A stretch of DNA of 7,368 nt from Cohaesibacteraceae bacterium (GCA_016764535.1 JAESRR010000193.1:8042-15409); one strand, 5' to 3'; positions 1 through 5,045 are shown, numbered from the stretch's first letter. Made by a program: numbers and translations. The notes: a model not told the origin generated them from the letters alone.

Positions 1-314
1 GAACCTTTACCGGGCATATCGATGCCTACGGGAAACCCGATACGATATTCATGCAAGAAAGCTTTAAGAGCAGTTGGCCCCATCGCATCATGATGTTCAA
101 AGACTGTGTGCAGCCCGATCACCATGACTTTGTCTTTGGAGAATGTTCGCGCAATTTCCTGCGCCTGTGGCACGCCATGGGAAACACAGCCAGGGCACAA
201 CATCTGAAATGCTTCGATAACCACCACGCGCCCGCGCAATCCGGCAAGATTTATCGACTGCTTTGTATTCAACCATTTGCTGACTGAAAGCTCGGGTGCA
301 TGGTGGTTTGTCAT
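1..314 (-). CDS. Redoxin / TlpA-like thioredoxin-fold protein (partial, C-terminus beyond the left edge)
   Basis: Seen: an open frame from ATG at 314 to the window edge, 104 residues with no stop. After a short lead (APELSVSKWLN) and LAGLRGRVVVIEAF comes QMLCPGCVSHGVPQ, with cysteines 40 and 43 forming a CPGC pair at the start of the first thioredoxin-fold helix. Then comes KVMVIGLHTVF, the next beta strand of a redoxin domain. There is no signal peptide, so the protein is probably cytoplasmic. Family knowledge: such proteins reduce peroxides or disulfides through the CxxC pair. The GGAAA ribosome-binding site lies in the last codons of the HTHP gene 5 bp upstream, so the two are probably translationally coupled. 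A peroxide-related role is inferred from HTHP. Subfamily (TlpA, AhpC/TSA or Prx-like) cannot be settled without the C-terminal half. Confidence 0.88.
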   Translation of the reverse strand, partial: MTNHHAPELSVSKWLNTKQSINLAGLRGRVVVIEAFQMLCPGCVSHGVPQAQEIARTFSKDKVMVIGLHTVFEHHDAMGPTALKAFLHEYRIGFPVGIDMPGKG

Positions 315-319
315 CTTGA

Positions 320-547
320 TTATTTCCAGTGATTGTTAGCCGAAGCAATGGTTTGAAAATGTGTCGCAACAACACCTGATGCAGCAATCAACGCATCAAA
401 ACTTGTTGCATATTCCTTACGCAATCTTTCACGGATTTCCGCATCGGGCTGCGTCATTTTTACTGCCACACGCGACATTTTGACCGCAAGATCATAGCCT
501 TCCTGCGGGGTTTCGGTCATTAATGTGTTTAACCAGACATCGCTCAT
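320..547 (-). CDS. Hexameric tyrosine-coordinated heme protein (HTHP)
   Basis: Seen: 75 residues with the family's hallmark segments TPQEGYDLAVKMSR, TQPDAEIRERLRKEY and GVVATHFQTIASANNHW, at the expected full length of about 75. Family knowledge: HTHP from Silicibacter pomeroyi is a small helical protein that forms a ring-like hexamer. It binds one heme per subunit through a tyrosine and has peroxidase and catalase-like activity. The likely ligand here is Tyr46 (Tyr45 without the initiator Met), in the LRKEYATS segment, with Arg26 as the conserved arginine near it. There is no signal peptide. The start is supported by AAGGA eight bases upstream of ATG. The gene lies directly before the redoxin gene, suggesting a two-gene peroxide-handling unit. 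It is downstream of the secreted His-rich protein gene across a hairpin, and only 24 bases separate that hairpin from the start codon, leaving no room for its own promoter after the hairpin. Confidence 0.93.
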   Translation of the reverse strand: MSDVWLNTLMTETPQEGYDLAVKMSRVAVKMTQPDAEIRERLRKEYATSFDALIAASGVVATHFQTIASANNHWK

Positions 548-571
548 TTTGATTTCCTTTTGTAAATCAGG

Positions 572-596
572 GCGGCCGTATCATGGATACGACCAC
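572..596 (-). terminator. GC-rich hairpin between secreted-protein gene and HTHP gene
   Basis: Read on the minus strand, this is a stem of 11 pairs (two of them G-U) closed by a CAT loop, with the core CGTATC-CAT-GATACG. It starts 15 bases after the stop codon of the upstream gene. The sequence after the stem is CCTGATTTAC, so the U-tract is poor for a strong intrinsic terminator. It could be a partial terminator/attenuator that lowers HTHP-redoxin expression relative to the first gene, or a processing or mRNA-stabilising element. Confidence 0.5.
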
Positions 597-611
597 GCCG
601 TCATTACAATA

Positions 612-1382
612 TTAATTGATCTTGCCAGGCAGGCTGAGATCGCCGGAAGCAACATCAAATATGTCTGTGACACAAAGTAATGGTGCATGCAGATCGGCAT
701 TCACCCGCATGGCAGCTGTCACGCCATCAAAAGAGACCCCAGGCCCGATATCCGCATCACCAAAATTGACAGAAATTGAAATTTCAGGTCCGTCAAAGAC
801 CGGTTTGAAATCGGGGCTATCAATATAGATCGGCAGACCTGGCCATGTTTTTGGTAATGCGGGTTTGGCACCTTCCGGGATATTGCGCACACCAAGCGCG
901 CCTTCACCACAACCTTCTGTCGCGGTCAAAACGACCCAGTGGCTGTGCCAGTCTGCGCCATCATTGGTTTTATCACCATCGCCATTCTCATCATAAAGCG
1001 GTGTGTCATCAAAATCAGGATGACTGGTTGCAGCAAGAGCCAATATGCCTGATTTGCCTTCAAAGCCTACAGTCGCCGGGTCAAGGGATGTCGGCCATAC
1101 ATAAGTGAAGACAGGCGCTCCGGCGAGCGACCCGACAGTATCCGGTTTCACTGATCCGGCTTCCCCGGCAGTGGTCATATGGAACACGATGCTGTTCCCG
1201 TCCCGGTGGGCATGGGCAGCGAGAATATCAAATGCAGCGACTTTGGATGAGGAATTTTCCGACAGCACAGCACCGGTTTGGTTGATAGCATGGCCGTGAT
1301 CTCCAGCCTGTACTGGCAATATCATGGCAAAGGCACTGCTGATCATCAGGGCTGACAATGTAAGGTTAGTAATTTTCTTCAT
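612..1382 (-). CDS. Secreted/periplasmic His-rich conserved protein of unknown function
   Basis: Seen: 256 residues with a clear Sec signal peptide (KK, hydrophobic residues 7-23, VQA at 24-26, predicted cleavage before GDHGH). The mature part has histidines at 29, 31, 57, 59, 68, 121, 146 and 148, many as HxH pairs (HGH, HAH, HSH). It also has an acidic Asp/Asn loop DENGDGDKTNDGAD at 131-144 resembling calcium-binding loops, and only two cysteines (158 and 237), which could form a disulfide. There are no membrane segments beyond the signal. GGAGAG six bases before ATG fixes the start. I do not recognise a characterised family. The HxH clusters suggest binding of a metal or heme, which is inference only. 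Its promoter is shared and mirrored with the MarR-type regulator gene, so it is the most likely direct target of that regulator. The HTHP and redoxin genes follow downstream. Confidence 0.85.
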   Translation of the reverse strand: MKKITNLTLSALMISSAFAMILPVQAGDHGHAINQTGAVLSENSSSKVAAFDILAAHAHRDGNSIVFHMTTAGEAGSVKPDTVGSLAGAPVFTYVWPTSLDPATVGFEGKSGILALAATSHPDFDDTPLYDENGDGDKTNDGADWHSHWVVLTATEGCGEGALGVRNIPEGAKPALPKTWPGLPIYIDSPDFKPVFDGPEISISVNFGDADIGPGVSFDGVTAAMRVNADLHAPLLCVTDIFDVASGDLSLPGKIN

Positions 1383-1424
1383 AATTCTCTCCGGTTTAAT
1401 CGGTCCCGGCGTTGGGATAAAACA

Positions 1425-1453
1425 GATATAGTAGCGAGTCGCTATTATTGCAA
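1425..1453 (-). promoter_or_regulatory. Promoter of the secreted-protein gene (minus arm of the divergent pair)
   Basis: On the minus strand TTGCAA (1453-1448) is followed after exactly 17 bases by TATATC (1430-1425), a plausible sigma-70-type -35/-10 pair. The predicted start near 1418 gives a leader of about 36 bases that includes the GGAGAG ribosome-binding site. The spacer contains the palindrome TAGCGAGTCGCTA (1432-1444), so a bound repressor would sit between -35 and -10. Confidence 0.65.
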
Positions 1454-1472
1454 TTATTATTTCGACTCGCTA
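1432..1472. promoter_or_regulatory. Twin MarR operator: inverted TAGCGAGTCG ... CGACTCGCTA
   Basis: TAGCGAGTCG at 1432-1441 is matched perfectly in inverted orientation by CGACTCGCTA at 1463-1472, with centres 31 bp (about three helical turns) apart. The left copy is itself a near-perfect 13-bp palindrome, TAGCGAGTCGCTA. The right one reads TAGCGAGTCGAAA on the minus strand and so is a degenerate version. Each lies in the spacer of one of the two divergent promoters. MarR-family dimers typically bind such palindromes in the intergenic region beside their own gene, so the adjacent regulator is the obvious ligand. Confidence 0.75.
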
Positions 1473-1483
1473 TCATAATAATA
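1448..1483 (+). promoter_or_regulatory. Promoter of the MarR gene, probably giving a leaderless mRNA
   Basis: TTGCAA (1448-1453), a 17-base spacer, then TATCAT (1471-1476, five of six matches to TATAAT). Seven bases past the -10 is position 1483, the A of the regulator's ATG. No Shine-Dalgarno-like purine run precedes this ATG (the sequence is CTATCATAATAAT). Both facts point to transcription starting at or within a base or two of the start codon. The -35 hexamer is self-complementary and is the same six base pairs used by the minus-strand promoter. Confidence 0.65.
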
Positions 1484-2031
1484 TGAAACATAATGATTCC
1501 AGCCAGATTAGAGACTTGCTCGAGCGCCTCTCCCGCCTGCACGCGTCCGAAGACTGGAGCGGTGACATCAATCCCAGCCAGCGTGCGGCGCTTGCCTATC
1601 TCGCAAGGGCCAACAGATTTTCCCGGGCCCCTTCGCAAGTAGCCCAATATCTGGGAGCAACACGCGGCACTGTCTCTCAAACTTTAAAGGCGCTGGCCCG
1701 TAAAGAACTAATCGAGGAGGTGCGATCGCAGTCTGACAAACGCAGCATTTCCTATGATGTTACCAAAGCAGGGTTCGCAACACTTGATTTCAGCACCGCG
1801 ATTGACGCGGCCCTTGCCGATATGAATATCGGGGACCGTCAGCAGCTCACAAAATCACTCGGAAGTCTGCTAACCGGATTGCTACAAAAACGGGGGGATC
1901 GAAGCTTCGGTATTTGCAGCACATGTCGCCACAATATCAAGTCAGATACAGGCACATGGTGTGGTTTGCTGGAACTATCACTCACCCCTGTAGATACAAA
2001 ACAAATATGCCATGAGCACAACGGTGGTTAA
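1483..2031 (+). CDS. MarR-family winged-helix regulator with C-terminal four-cysteine tail
   Basis: Seen: 182 residues. Residues 30-100 form the MarR wHTH: NPSQRAALAYLARAN, then RAPSQVAQYLGATRGTVSQTLKALARKELIEEV as helix-turn-helix with recognition helix. The wing SQSDKRSISYDVTKAG carries the usual D-K/R-R signature. Residues 102-137 are the C-terminal dimerisation helix. An extra tail at 142-182 contains FGICSTCRHNI, TWCGLLE and QICHEH, giving cysteines 145, 148, 160 and 176 (C-x2-C-x11-C-x15-C) plus nearby histidines 150, 177 and 179. The core MarR fold does not need this tail; it is suited to an Fe-S cluster or zinc, or to thiol sensing (inference). The protein probably represses itself and the divergent secreted-protein gene through the twin operator at 1432-1472, with the HTHP/redoxin genes as indirect members. 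Confidence 0.9.
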   Translation: MKHNDSSQIRDLLERLSRLHASEDWSGDINPSQRAALAYLARANRFSRAPSQVAQYLGATRGTVSQTLKALARKELIEEVRSQSDKRSISYDVTKAGFATLDFSTAIDAALADMNIGDRQQLTKSLGSLLTGLLQKRGDRSFGICSTCRHNIKSDTGTWCGLLELSLTPVDTKQICHEHNGG

Positions 2032-2040
2032 AATTGCCAG

Positions 2041-2172
2041 CTAGTAGCCTTGAGAGAATGTCTCGCTATACCACGCCAGAACCCGTGTGAGACCCATGAC
2101 CGCAGCAATACCACCCAGCACATAAATGCGCCATCGACCTTTTTTGGGTTTTGGTTTGGTAGTGTCTGTCAT
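2041..2172 (-). CDS. Small single-pass membrane protein (43 aa), unknown function
   Basis: Seen: the frame is open upstream to 2226, but the ATG at 2172 is preceded by GGGAGGAAGCAA, a strong ribosome-binding site, so the 43-residue form is preferred over a 61-residue one. The N-terminus (MTDTTKPKPKKGRWR) is strongly basic, followed by a hydrophobic segment at about residues 16-33 (YVLGGIAAVMGLTRVLAW) and a short tail, YSETFSQGY. By the positive-inside rule the N-terminus would be cytoplasmic. It ends 9 bp from the convergent MarR gene, with no clear terminator between them. I do not recognise a family; small subunits or regulators of membrane complexes look like this. The reading frame, good RBS and sensible topology support a real gene. 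Confidence 0.65.
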   Translation of the reverse strand: MTDTTKPKPKKGRWRIYVLGGIAAVMGLTRVLAWYSETFSQGY

Positions 2173-2173
2173 T

Positions 2174-2211
2174 TGCTTCCTCCCGAACGCACTATCAAGA
2201 AGTAGGAAGCA
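2174..2211 (-). promoter_or_regulatory. Leader hairpin masking the ribosome-binding site of the small membrane protein gene
   Basis: On the minus-strand transcript TGCTTCCT (2211-2204) can pair perfectly over 8 bp with AGGAAGCA (2181-2174), which is the Shine-Dalgarno sequence of the 43-residue gene. The loop is 22 bases. Such a stem would compete with ribosome binding. It may be a simple translational damper, a thermosensitive or antisense-responsive leader, or a chance repeat. Nothing in the sequence identifies a ligand. Confidence 0.4.
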
Positions 2212-2263
2212 TGCAGCGGGAAACAAGTCTTGATCTCGAAAAATTCACTCGTGCCCCGGACCC

Positions 2264-2293
2264 ATAATGCTCCCACAGACACAGCGGCGTCAG
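2264..2293 (-). promoter_or_regulatory. Tentative promoter for the small membrane protein gene
   Basis: On the minus strand CTGACG (2293-2288), 18 bases, then CATTAT (2269-2264). Each hexamer matches consensus at four of six positions. It would give a leader of about 85 bases that includes the RBS-masking stem. The assignment is weak and is offered only because this strand needs a promoter somewhere in 2173-2400. Confidence 0.25.
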
Positions 2294-2323
2294 TTGATAC
2301 CTCGTCCCGTTTTTCCACATGAT
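2294..2323 (+). promoter_or_regulatory. Tentative promoter for the BtrH_N-family gene
   Basis: TTGATA (2294-2299, five of six matches) and CATGAT (2318-2323, four of six) with an 18-base spacer; start expected near 2330, leader about 70 bases. A direct repeat TGATACC (2295-2301 and 2320-2326, 25 bp apart) overlaps both hexamers and could bind a regulator. The rest of the 228-base gap between the two divergent genes shows no convincing feature beyond the minus-strand items listed. Confidence 0.3.
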
Positions 2324-2400
2324 ACCAAAAAATCGCAAGAACGATCAAACTCCGGCGGTTAGACTGGGCTTTCAGCAAATGGTTTCAGGGCGGAACAGAC

Positions 2401-3387
2401 ATGTTTATCAAGGAATTCAAACCATTTGACGGCGTGCATTGTGAAACCACCGCCACCGGATGCCTCACACAGCAACTGGGTCTCGATCTTTCAGAACCAA
2501 TGCTGTTTGGTCTTGGAGAAGGACTTGGGTTTATCTTCTGGAATATGAAGATAATGGATTTTCCTTTCATTGGTGGTCGGACCAAACCCATGTCGATCAC
2601 CACCGTTCTGGCCAATAATCTTGGGCTGGAGCTGGAAGTGAAGGAAACGGCCTCCCGCAAAAAAGCCTGGGAGAATGTGAAAACCGAAATCGATCTGGGT
2701 CATGCAGTTGGATTGCAACTCGATTGTTTCCATCTGGAATATTTCGGCGACCCTATCCATTTCGCCGGGCACTTTGCAGCGATCCATGGTTATGATGATG
2801 ACACGGCCTATTTGGTCGATACGCAACCCAAACACGGTGCGACACAAACTTCGCTTCAAAGCCTTGCCGACGCCCGGGCGGAGAAAGGTCCGATGGCAGC
2901 AAAAAGTCTCAGCTATACGTTGAAACAAACCGGCCCTGCCCCGGATTTGGCAACAATACTTCCCGGTGCCATCGCCCGCAATGCACGTGGTTTTCTTAAT
3001 CCCCCTATCAAAAACTTCGGTTATGCGGGCATTGCAAAGACAGCGGTTGAAATCAAAAAATGGTTCAAAAACAGCAGTAATGCCGATTATGAATTTACCA
3101 CCACCGCAATGATCATGGAAAAGGCAGGAACCGGCGGCGGTATTTTTCGCTATATCTATGCTGATTTTCTCAATGAGGCCCACGACATCACCGGATTGGC
3201 TCCGTTGAAGGAGGCAGGCACAGCCTATGCATCCATTGCCAAAGACTGGACGCAAGTCGCAAACCTGTTTGAGACTGCAGGGAAATCCGGTGATCCAGAA
3301 TACATCGATGAGGCGTCGGAAATACTGAAAGACCTGTCCAAACGCGAACAAGCCGCAATGAACTTGCTTAAAGTTTTGGATGTTTGA
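2401..3387 (+). CDS. BtrH_N / DUF4872-family protein (papain-like acyltransferase or peptidase fold)
   Basis: Seen: 328 residues. The N-terminal half (about 10-145) has the BtrH_N pattern: GVHCETTATGCLTQQLGL with Cys14 after His13, then LSEPMLFGLGEGLGFIFW, a conserved GGR at 58-60, and HFAGHFAAIHGYDDDTAYLVDT with His124/His129 and Asp140. These are consistent with a Cys-His-Asp site. The C-terminal half (about 175-328) is the helical DUF4872 region. Family knowledge: BtrH of butirosin biosynthesis transfers an aminoacyl side chain from an acyl carrier protein to the aminoglycoside, and many relatives have no known substrate. No signal peptide is seen. The start is supported by GGCGGA eight bases upstream. 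The small ABM-like gene follows after 65 bp, probably in the same transcript. No carrier protein, ligase or other biosynthetic gene is nearby, so the acyl donor and acceptor cannot be inferred. Confidence 0.85.
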   Translation: MFIKEFKPFDGVHCETTATGCLTQQLGLDLSEPMLFGLGEGLGFIFWNMKIMDFPFIGGRTKPMSITTVLANNLGLELEVKETASRKKAWENVKTEIDLGHAVGLQLDCFHLEYFGDPIHFAGHFAAIHGYDDDTAYLVDTQPKHGATQTSLQSLADARAEKGPMAAKSLSYTLKQTGPAPDLATILPGAIARNARGFLNPPIKNFGYAGIAKTAVEIKKWFKNSSNADYEFTTTAMIMEKAGTGGGIFRYIYADFLNEAHDITGLAPLKEAGTAYASIAKDWTQVANLFETAGKSGDPEYIDEASEILKDLSKREQAAMNLLKVLDV

Positions 3388-3431
3388 TTATTGCAATAAT
3401 TAAAGGCGTGTAAAATCATCCCTCGACACGC
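3387..3431 (+). promoter_or_regulatory. AT palindrome and hairpin upstream of the ABM-like gene
   Basis: ATTATTGCAATAAT (3387-3400) is a perfect 14-bp palindrome starting at the last base of the preceding stop codon. It differs by one base from the 14 bp at the centre of the divergent MarR promoter region (1444-1457). TTGCAA at 3391-3396 with AATCAT at 3414-3419 (17-base spacing), or TAAAAT at 3411-3416 as a -10, could be a promoter. GCGTGT (3406-3411) and ACACGC (3426-3431) form a 6-bp inverted repeat with a 14-base loop. It may be a second promoter inside the two-gene unit, or an operator. Confidence 0.35.
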
Positions 3432-3452
3432 ATTAAACACTGGAGACCACTC

Positions 3453-3770
3453 ATGGGACGCATTGTCATTGCCTGCTACAAACCCAAACCCGGCAAAGAG
3501 GCGGAATTGAAGCGGCTCATTCGCACCCATTTACCGAGACTGGCCGCCGAAAATCTGGTGACCGACAGGCCTTCTATAATGATGGAAGCATCCGACGGCA
3601 CCATACTGGAAGTCTTTGAATGGAAATCAACCGAAGCAATGGCCAGTGCCCACGGAATTCCAGCTGTGCTTCAAATGTGGAAAGAATATGAGGCGGTGTG
3701 TACCTATATCCCCGTCGCTGATCTTGCTGAAGCCAGTAATATGTTTGCAGATTTCTCGCCATTTGAATAA
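3453..3770 (+). CDS. Dimeric alpha/beta-barrel (ABM-like) domain protein
   Basis: Seen: 105 residues with the ferredoxin-like plan of this superfamily. Strand GRIVIACYKPKPG, helix KEAELKRLIRTHLPRLAAE, strand SIMMEASDGTILEVFEWKS, helix TEAMASAHGIPAVLQMWKEYEAVC, then TYIPVADLAEA. The PKPGKEAEL turn and the EVFEWKS strand leading into a histidine-containing helix (His67) are typical of antibiotic-biosynthesis-monooxygenase and related dimeric barrel proteins. Family knowledge: members range from cofactor-free monooxygenases to heme-degrading enzymes and non-catalytic small-molecule binders, so no reaction is assigned. GGAG eight bases before ATG supports the start. It follows the BtrH_N gene in the same direction and ends 9 bp from the convergent aminotransferase gene. 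Confidence 0.75.
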   Translation: MGRIVIACYKPKPGKEAELKRLIRTHLPRLAAENLVTDRPSIMMEASDGTILEVFEWKSTEAMASAHGIPAVLQMWKEYEAVCTYIPVADLAEASNMFADFSPFE

Positions 3771-3779
3771 TCTTGTGTT

Positions 3780-4904
3780 TTAGACGACACGTTGCAGTGC
3801 CCGGCCCAAGGCCTCCAGTGCCTTTTCAAGTTCAGGCATGGTCAGCAGACCAAAGCCAATGCGAAAGACCCGCGCCTCATCACCAAACCAGCTACCATTT
3901 GCAAGACGAACATCCTCGCTGACCATCGCAGCTTCAAACACCTTCACCGCTGCATCATCAAACATCCCCGGCTTCAAACGCAAACAACACAGCGCCCCCG
4001 CGTCGGGTTTGACCCAGTCCACCAGATTGGAATGCCTCGACATAAACGCTTCGATTTGTGCCAGACCTTCCGCAAGATGACCGGCGCGATCCTGCATGCA
4101 TGATTTGTCTTGCGTTAGCACTTTAATTGCCATCGCTTCATCAAGCCCCGAACAGGCAATGATCGTATTGAATTTGCCGAGCACCAGTTGTTGGCGTAAT
4201 TCAGCATTTTTACTGATCGCCCAGCCAATACGCAGCGCCGGAGCGCCATGACATTTGGATAGCGAAGCGCAAACCACAACCCGGTCCGATAGGGAAACAG
4301 CGCTCTTTGCAGCAACTTCCGATCCATAGGCGGCAAGACGATAGGTTTCATCAACAATCAAAAATGCATCGGGGCAAATCTCCTTCATATCAGCGAGAAC
4401 ACCTTCCAGCACGACTTGCAGCACCGAGACGCCGGACGGGTTTTGCGGTGATGCCAGACACACCAGCCTGGTCGCAGGAGAAAGCAAAGCCTTCAGCGCT
4501 TGCCGGTCTGTTCGATAGGAGGTTTCAAACGATACCGGCAGCTCCCTGATAATCGCGCCCACGGCGGTGAAACAGGCTTTGGCATTGGGAAACAGCGCCG
4601 ATGTTGTCACAACTTCAGATTTCGCATCGCATGTTTGAAACGCCAAAAGAAACAATGCATGCATACACCCGGCTGTCACCACCACATCATCCGCGCCAAC
4701 ATTATGCATGGTAGCGATGATCTCGCGCAGCTCTGCATTGCCCGGCGCTGTGCCATAGCCAAGCCTGATGTCTTCAATGCCCTCGCCAACCAGATCATGT
4801 AGTTGCATATCCGGCCCAACGCTTTCAGCAAGGTCATACCGGGGCGAGGAAGCGGTAAGAGATAGAATATCGTTGGCGGGAAACCTGCCCAATTTCTGTG
4901 GCAT
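3780..4904 (-). CDS. PLP-dependent aminotransferase, class I/II (fold type I)
   Basis: Seen: 374 residues, close to the usual size. Motifs in order: GYGTAPGNAELREIIA (49-64), VTAGCMHALFLL for cofactor phosphate and ring contacts, SPQNPSG with Asn155, VDETYR with Asp185 (pairs with the pyridine nitrogen) and Tyr188, SLSKCHGAPALRIGW with the Schiff-base Lys217 and Arg225, and RIGFG with Arg348, the usual alpha-carboxylate-binding arginine. The protein is cytoplasmic, with no signal. AAAGG upstream of ATG 4904 supports the start. The amino donor and acceptor cannot be read from the sequence. The divergent MocR regulator gene implies control by that protein in response to PLP or a related amine/amino acid. 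Cys218 beside the catalytic lysine is less usual than Thr or Ser. Convergent with the ABM-like gene. Confidence 0.9.
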   Translation of the reverse strand: MPQKLGRFPANDILSLTASSPRYDLAESVGPDMQLHDLVGEGIEDIRLGYGTAPGNAELREIIATMHNVGADDVVVTAGCMHALFLLAFQTCDAKSEVVTTSALFPNAKACFTAVGAIIRELPVSFETSYRTDRQALKALLSPATRLVCLASPQNPSGVSVLQVVLEGVLADMKEICPDAFLIVDETYRLAAYGSEVAAKSAVSLSDRVVVCASLSKCHGAPALRIGWAISKNAELRQQLVLGKFNTIIACSGLDEAMAIKVLTQDKSCMQDRAGHLAEGLAQIEAFMSRHSNLVDWVKPDAGALCCLRLKPGMFDDAAVKVFEAAMVSEDVRLANGSWFGDEARVFRIGFGLLTMPELEKALEALGRALQRVV

Positions 4905-4982
4905 GACGAAGCCTTTCAGGAAGCTGTATGCTATTGATGTTGATCAAGCGCTGTTGAAGCCAACTTGCAATGAAATCAGCTA

Positions 4983-5045
4983 CCGGTACAGATACAATAA
5001 ATTGAAATTATACCCGGTACAGGATGATATTTCTGTATCTGAACC
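4983..5045. promoter_or_regulatory. MocR operator cluster: two direct and one inverted GGTACAG-type sites
   Basis: CCGGTACAG occurs at 4983-4991 and again at 5014-5022, 31 bp apart in the same orientation. GGTACAGATACA (4985-4996) is mirrored by TGTATCTGAACC (5034-5045), with 11 of 12 bases matching in inverted orientation and CAGATACA/TGTATCTG perfect. Family knowledge: MocR/GabR/PdxR-type dimers usually recognise paired direct repeats between their own gene and a divergent PLP-enzyme gene. The inverted third copy ends 14 bases before the MocR start codon, suited to autorepression. Confidence 0.75.
5007..5012 (-). promoter_or_regulatory. -10 element (TATAAT) of the aminotransferase gene
   Basis: A perfect TATAAT on the minus strand, within GGGTATAATTTC, would start transcription near 5000 and give a leader of about 95 bases. 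At 16-18 bases upstream there is only CAGAAA-like sequence, not a recognisable -35. That position abuts the inverted operator copy at 5034-5045, and the second direct copy (5014-5022) falls in the spacer. A strong -10 without a -35 beside operator sites fits an activator-dependent promoter. Confidence 0.5.

Noticed and set aside
97..387. 96-codon minus-strand frame overlapping the redoxin and HTHP genes
   Set aside because: It overlaps two recognisable proteins in a different frame. Its translation has no domain-like pattern.
1396..1680. 94-codon minus-strand frame across the divergent promoter and MarR start
   Set aside because: It would run through the promoter/operator region and antisense to the wHTH. 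No RBS or recognisable sequence.
2169..2378. 69-codon minus-strand frame in the 2173-2400 intergenic region
   Set aside because: Composition is not protein-like, and it overlaps the start of the better-supported 43-residue gene in another frame.
2491..3351. Long 286-codon open frame on the minus strand opposite the BtrH_N gene
   Set aside because: It lies wholly within a convincingly conserved plus-strand gene. Its translation is Cys/Phe/Arg-rich with no domain pattern, and no ribosome-binding site was seen. It is a shadow frame.
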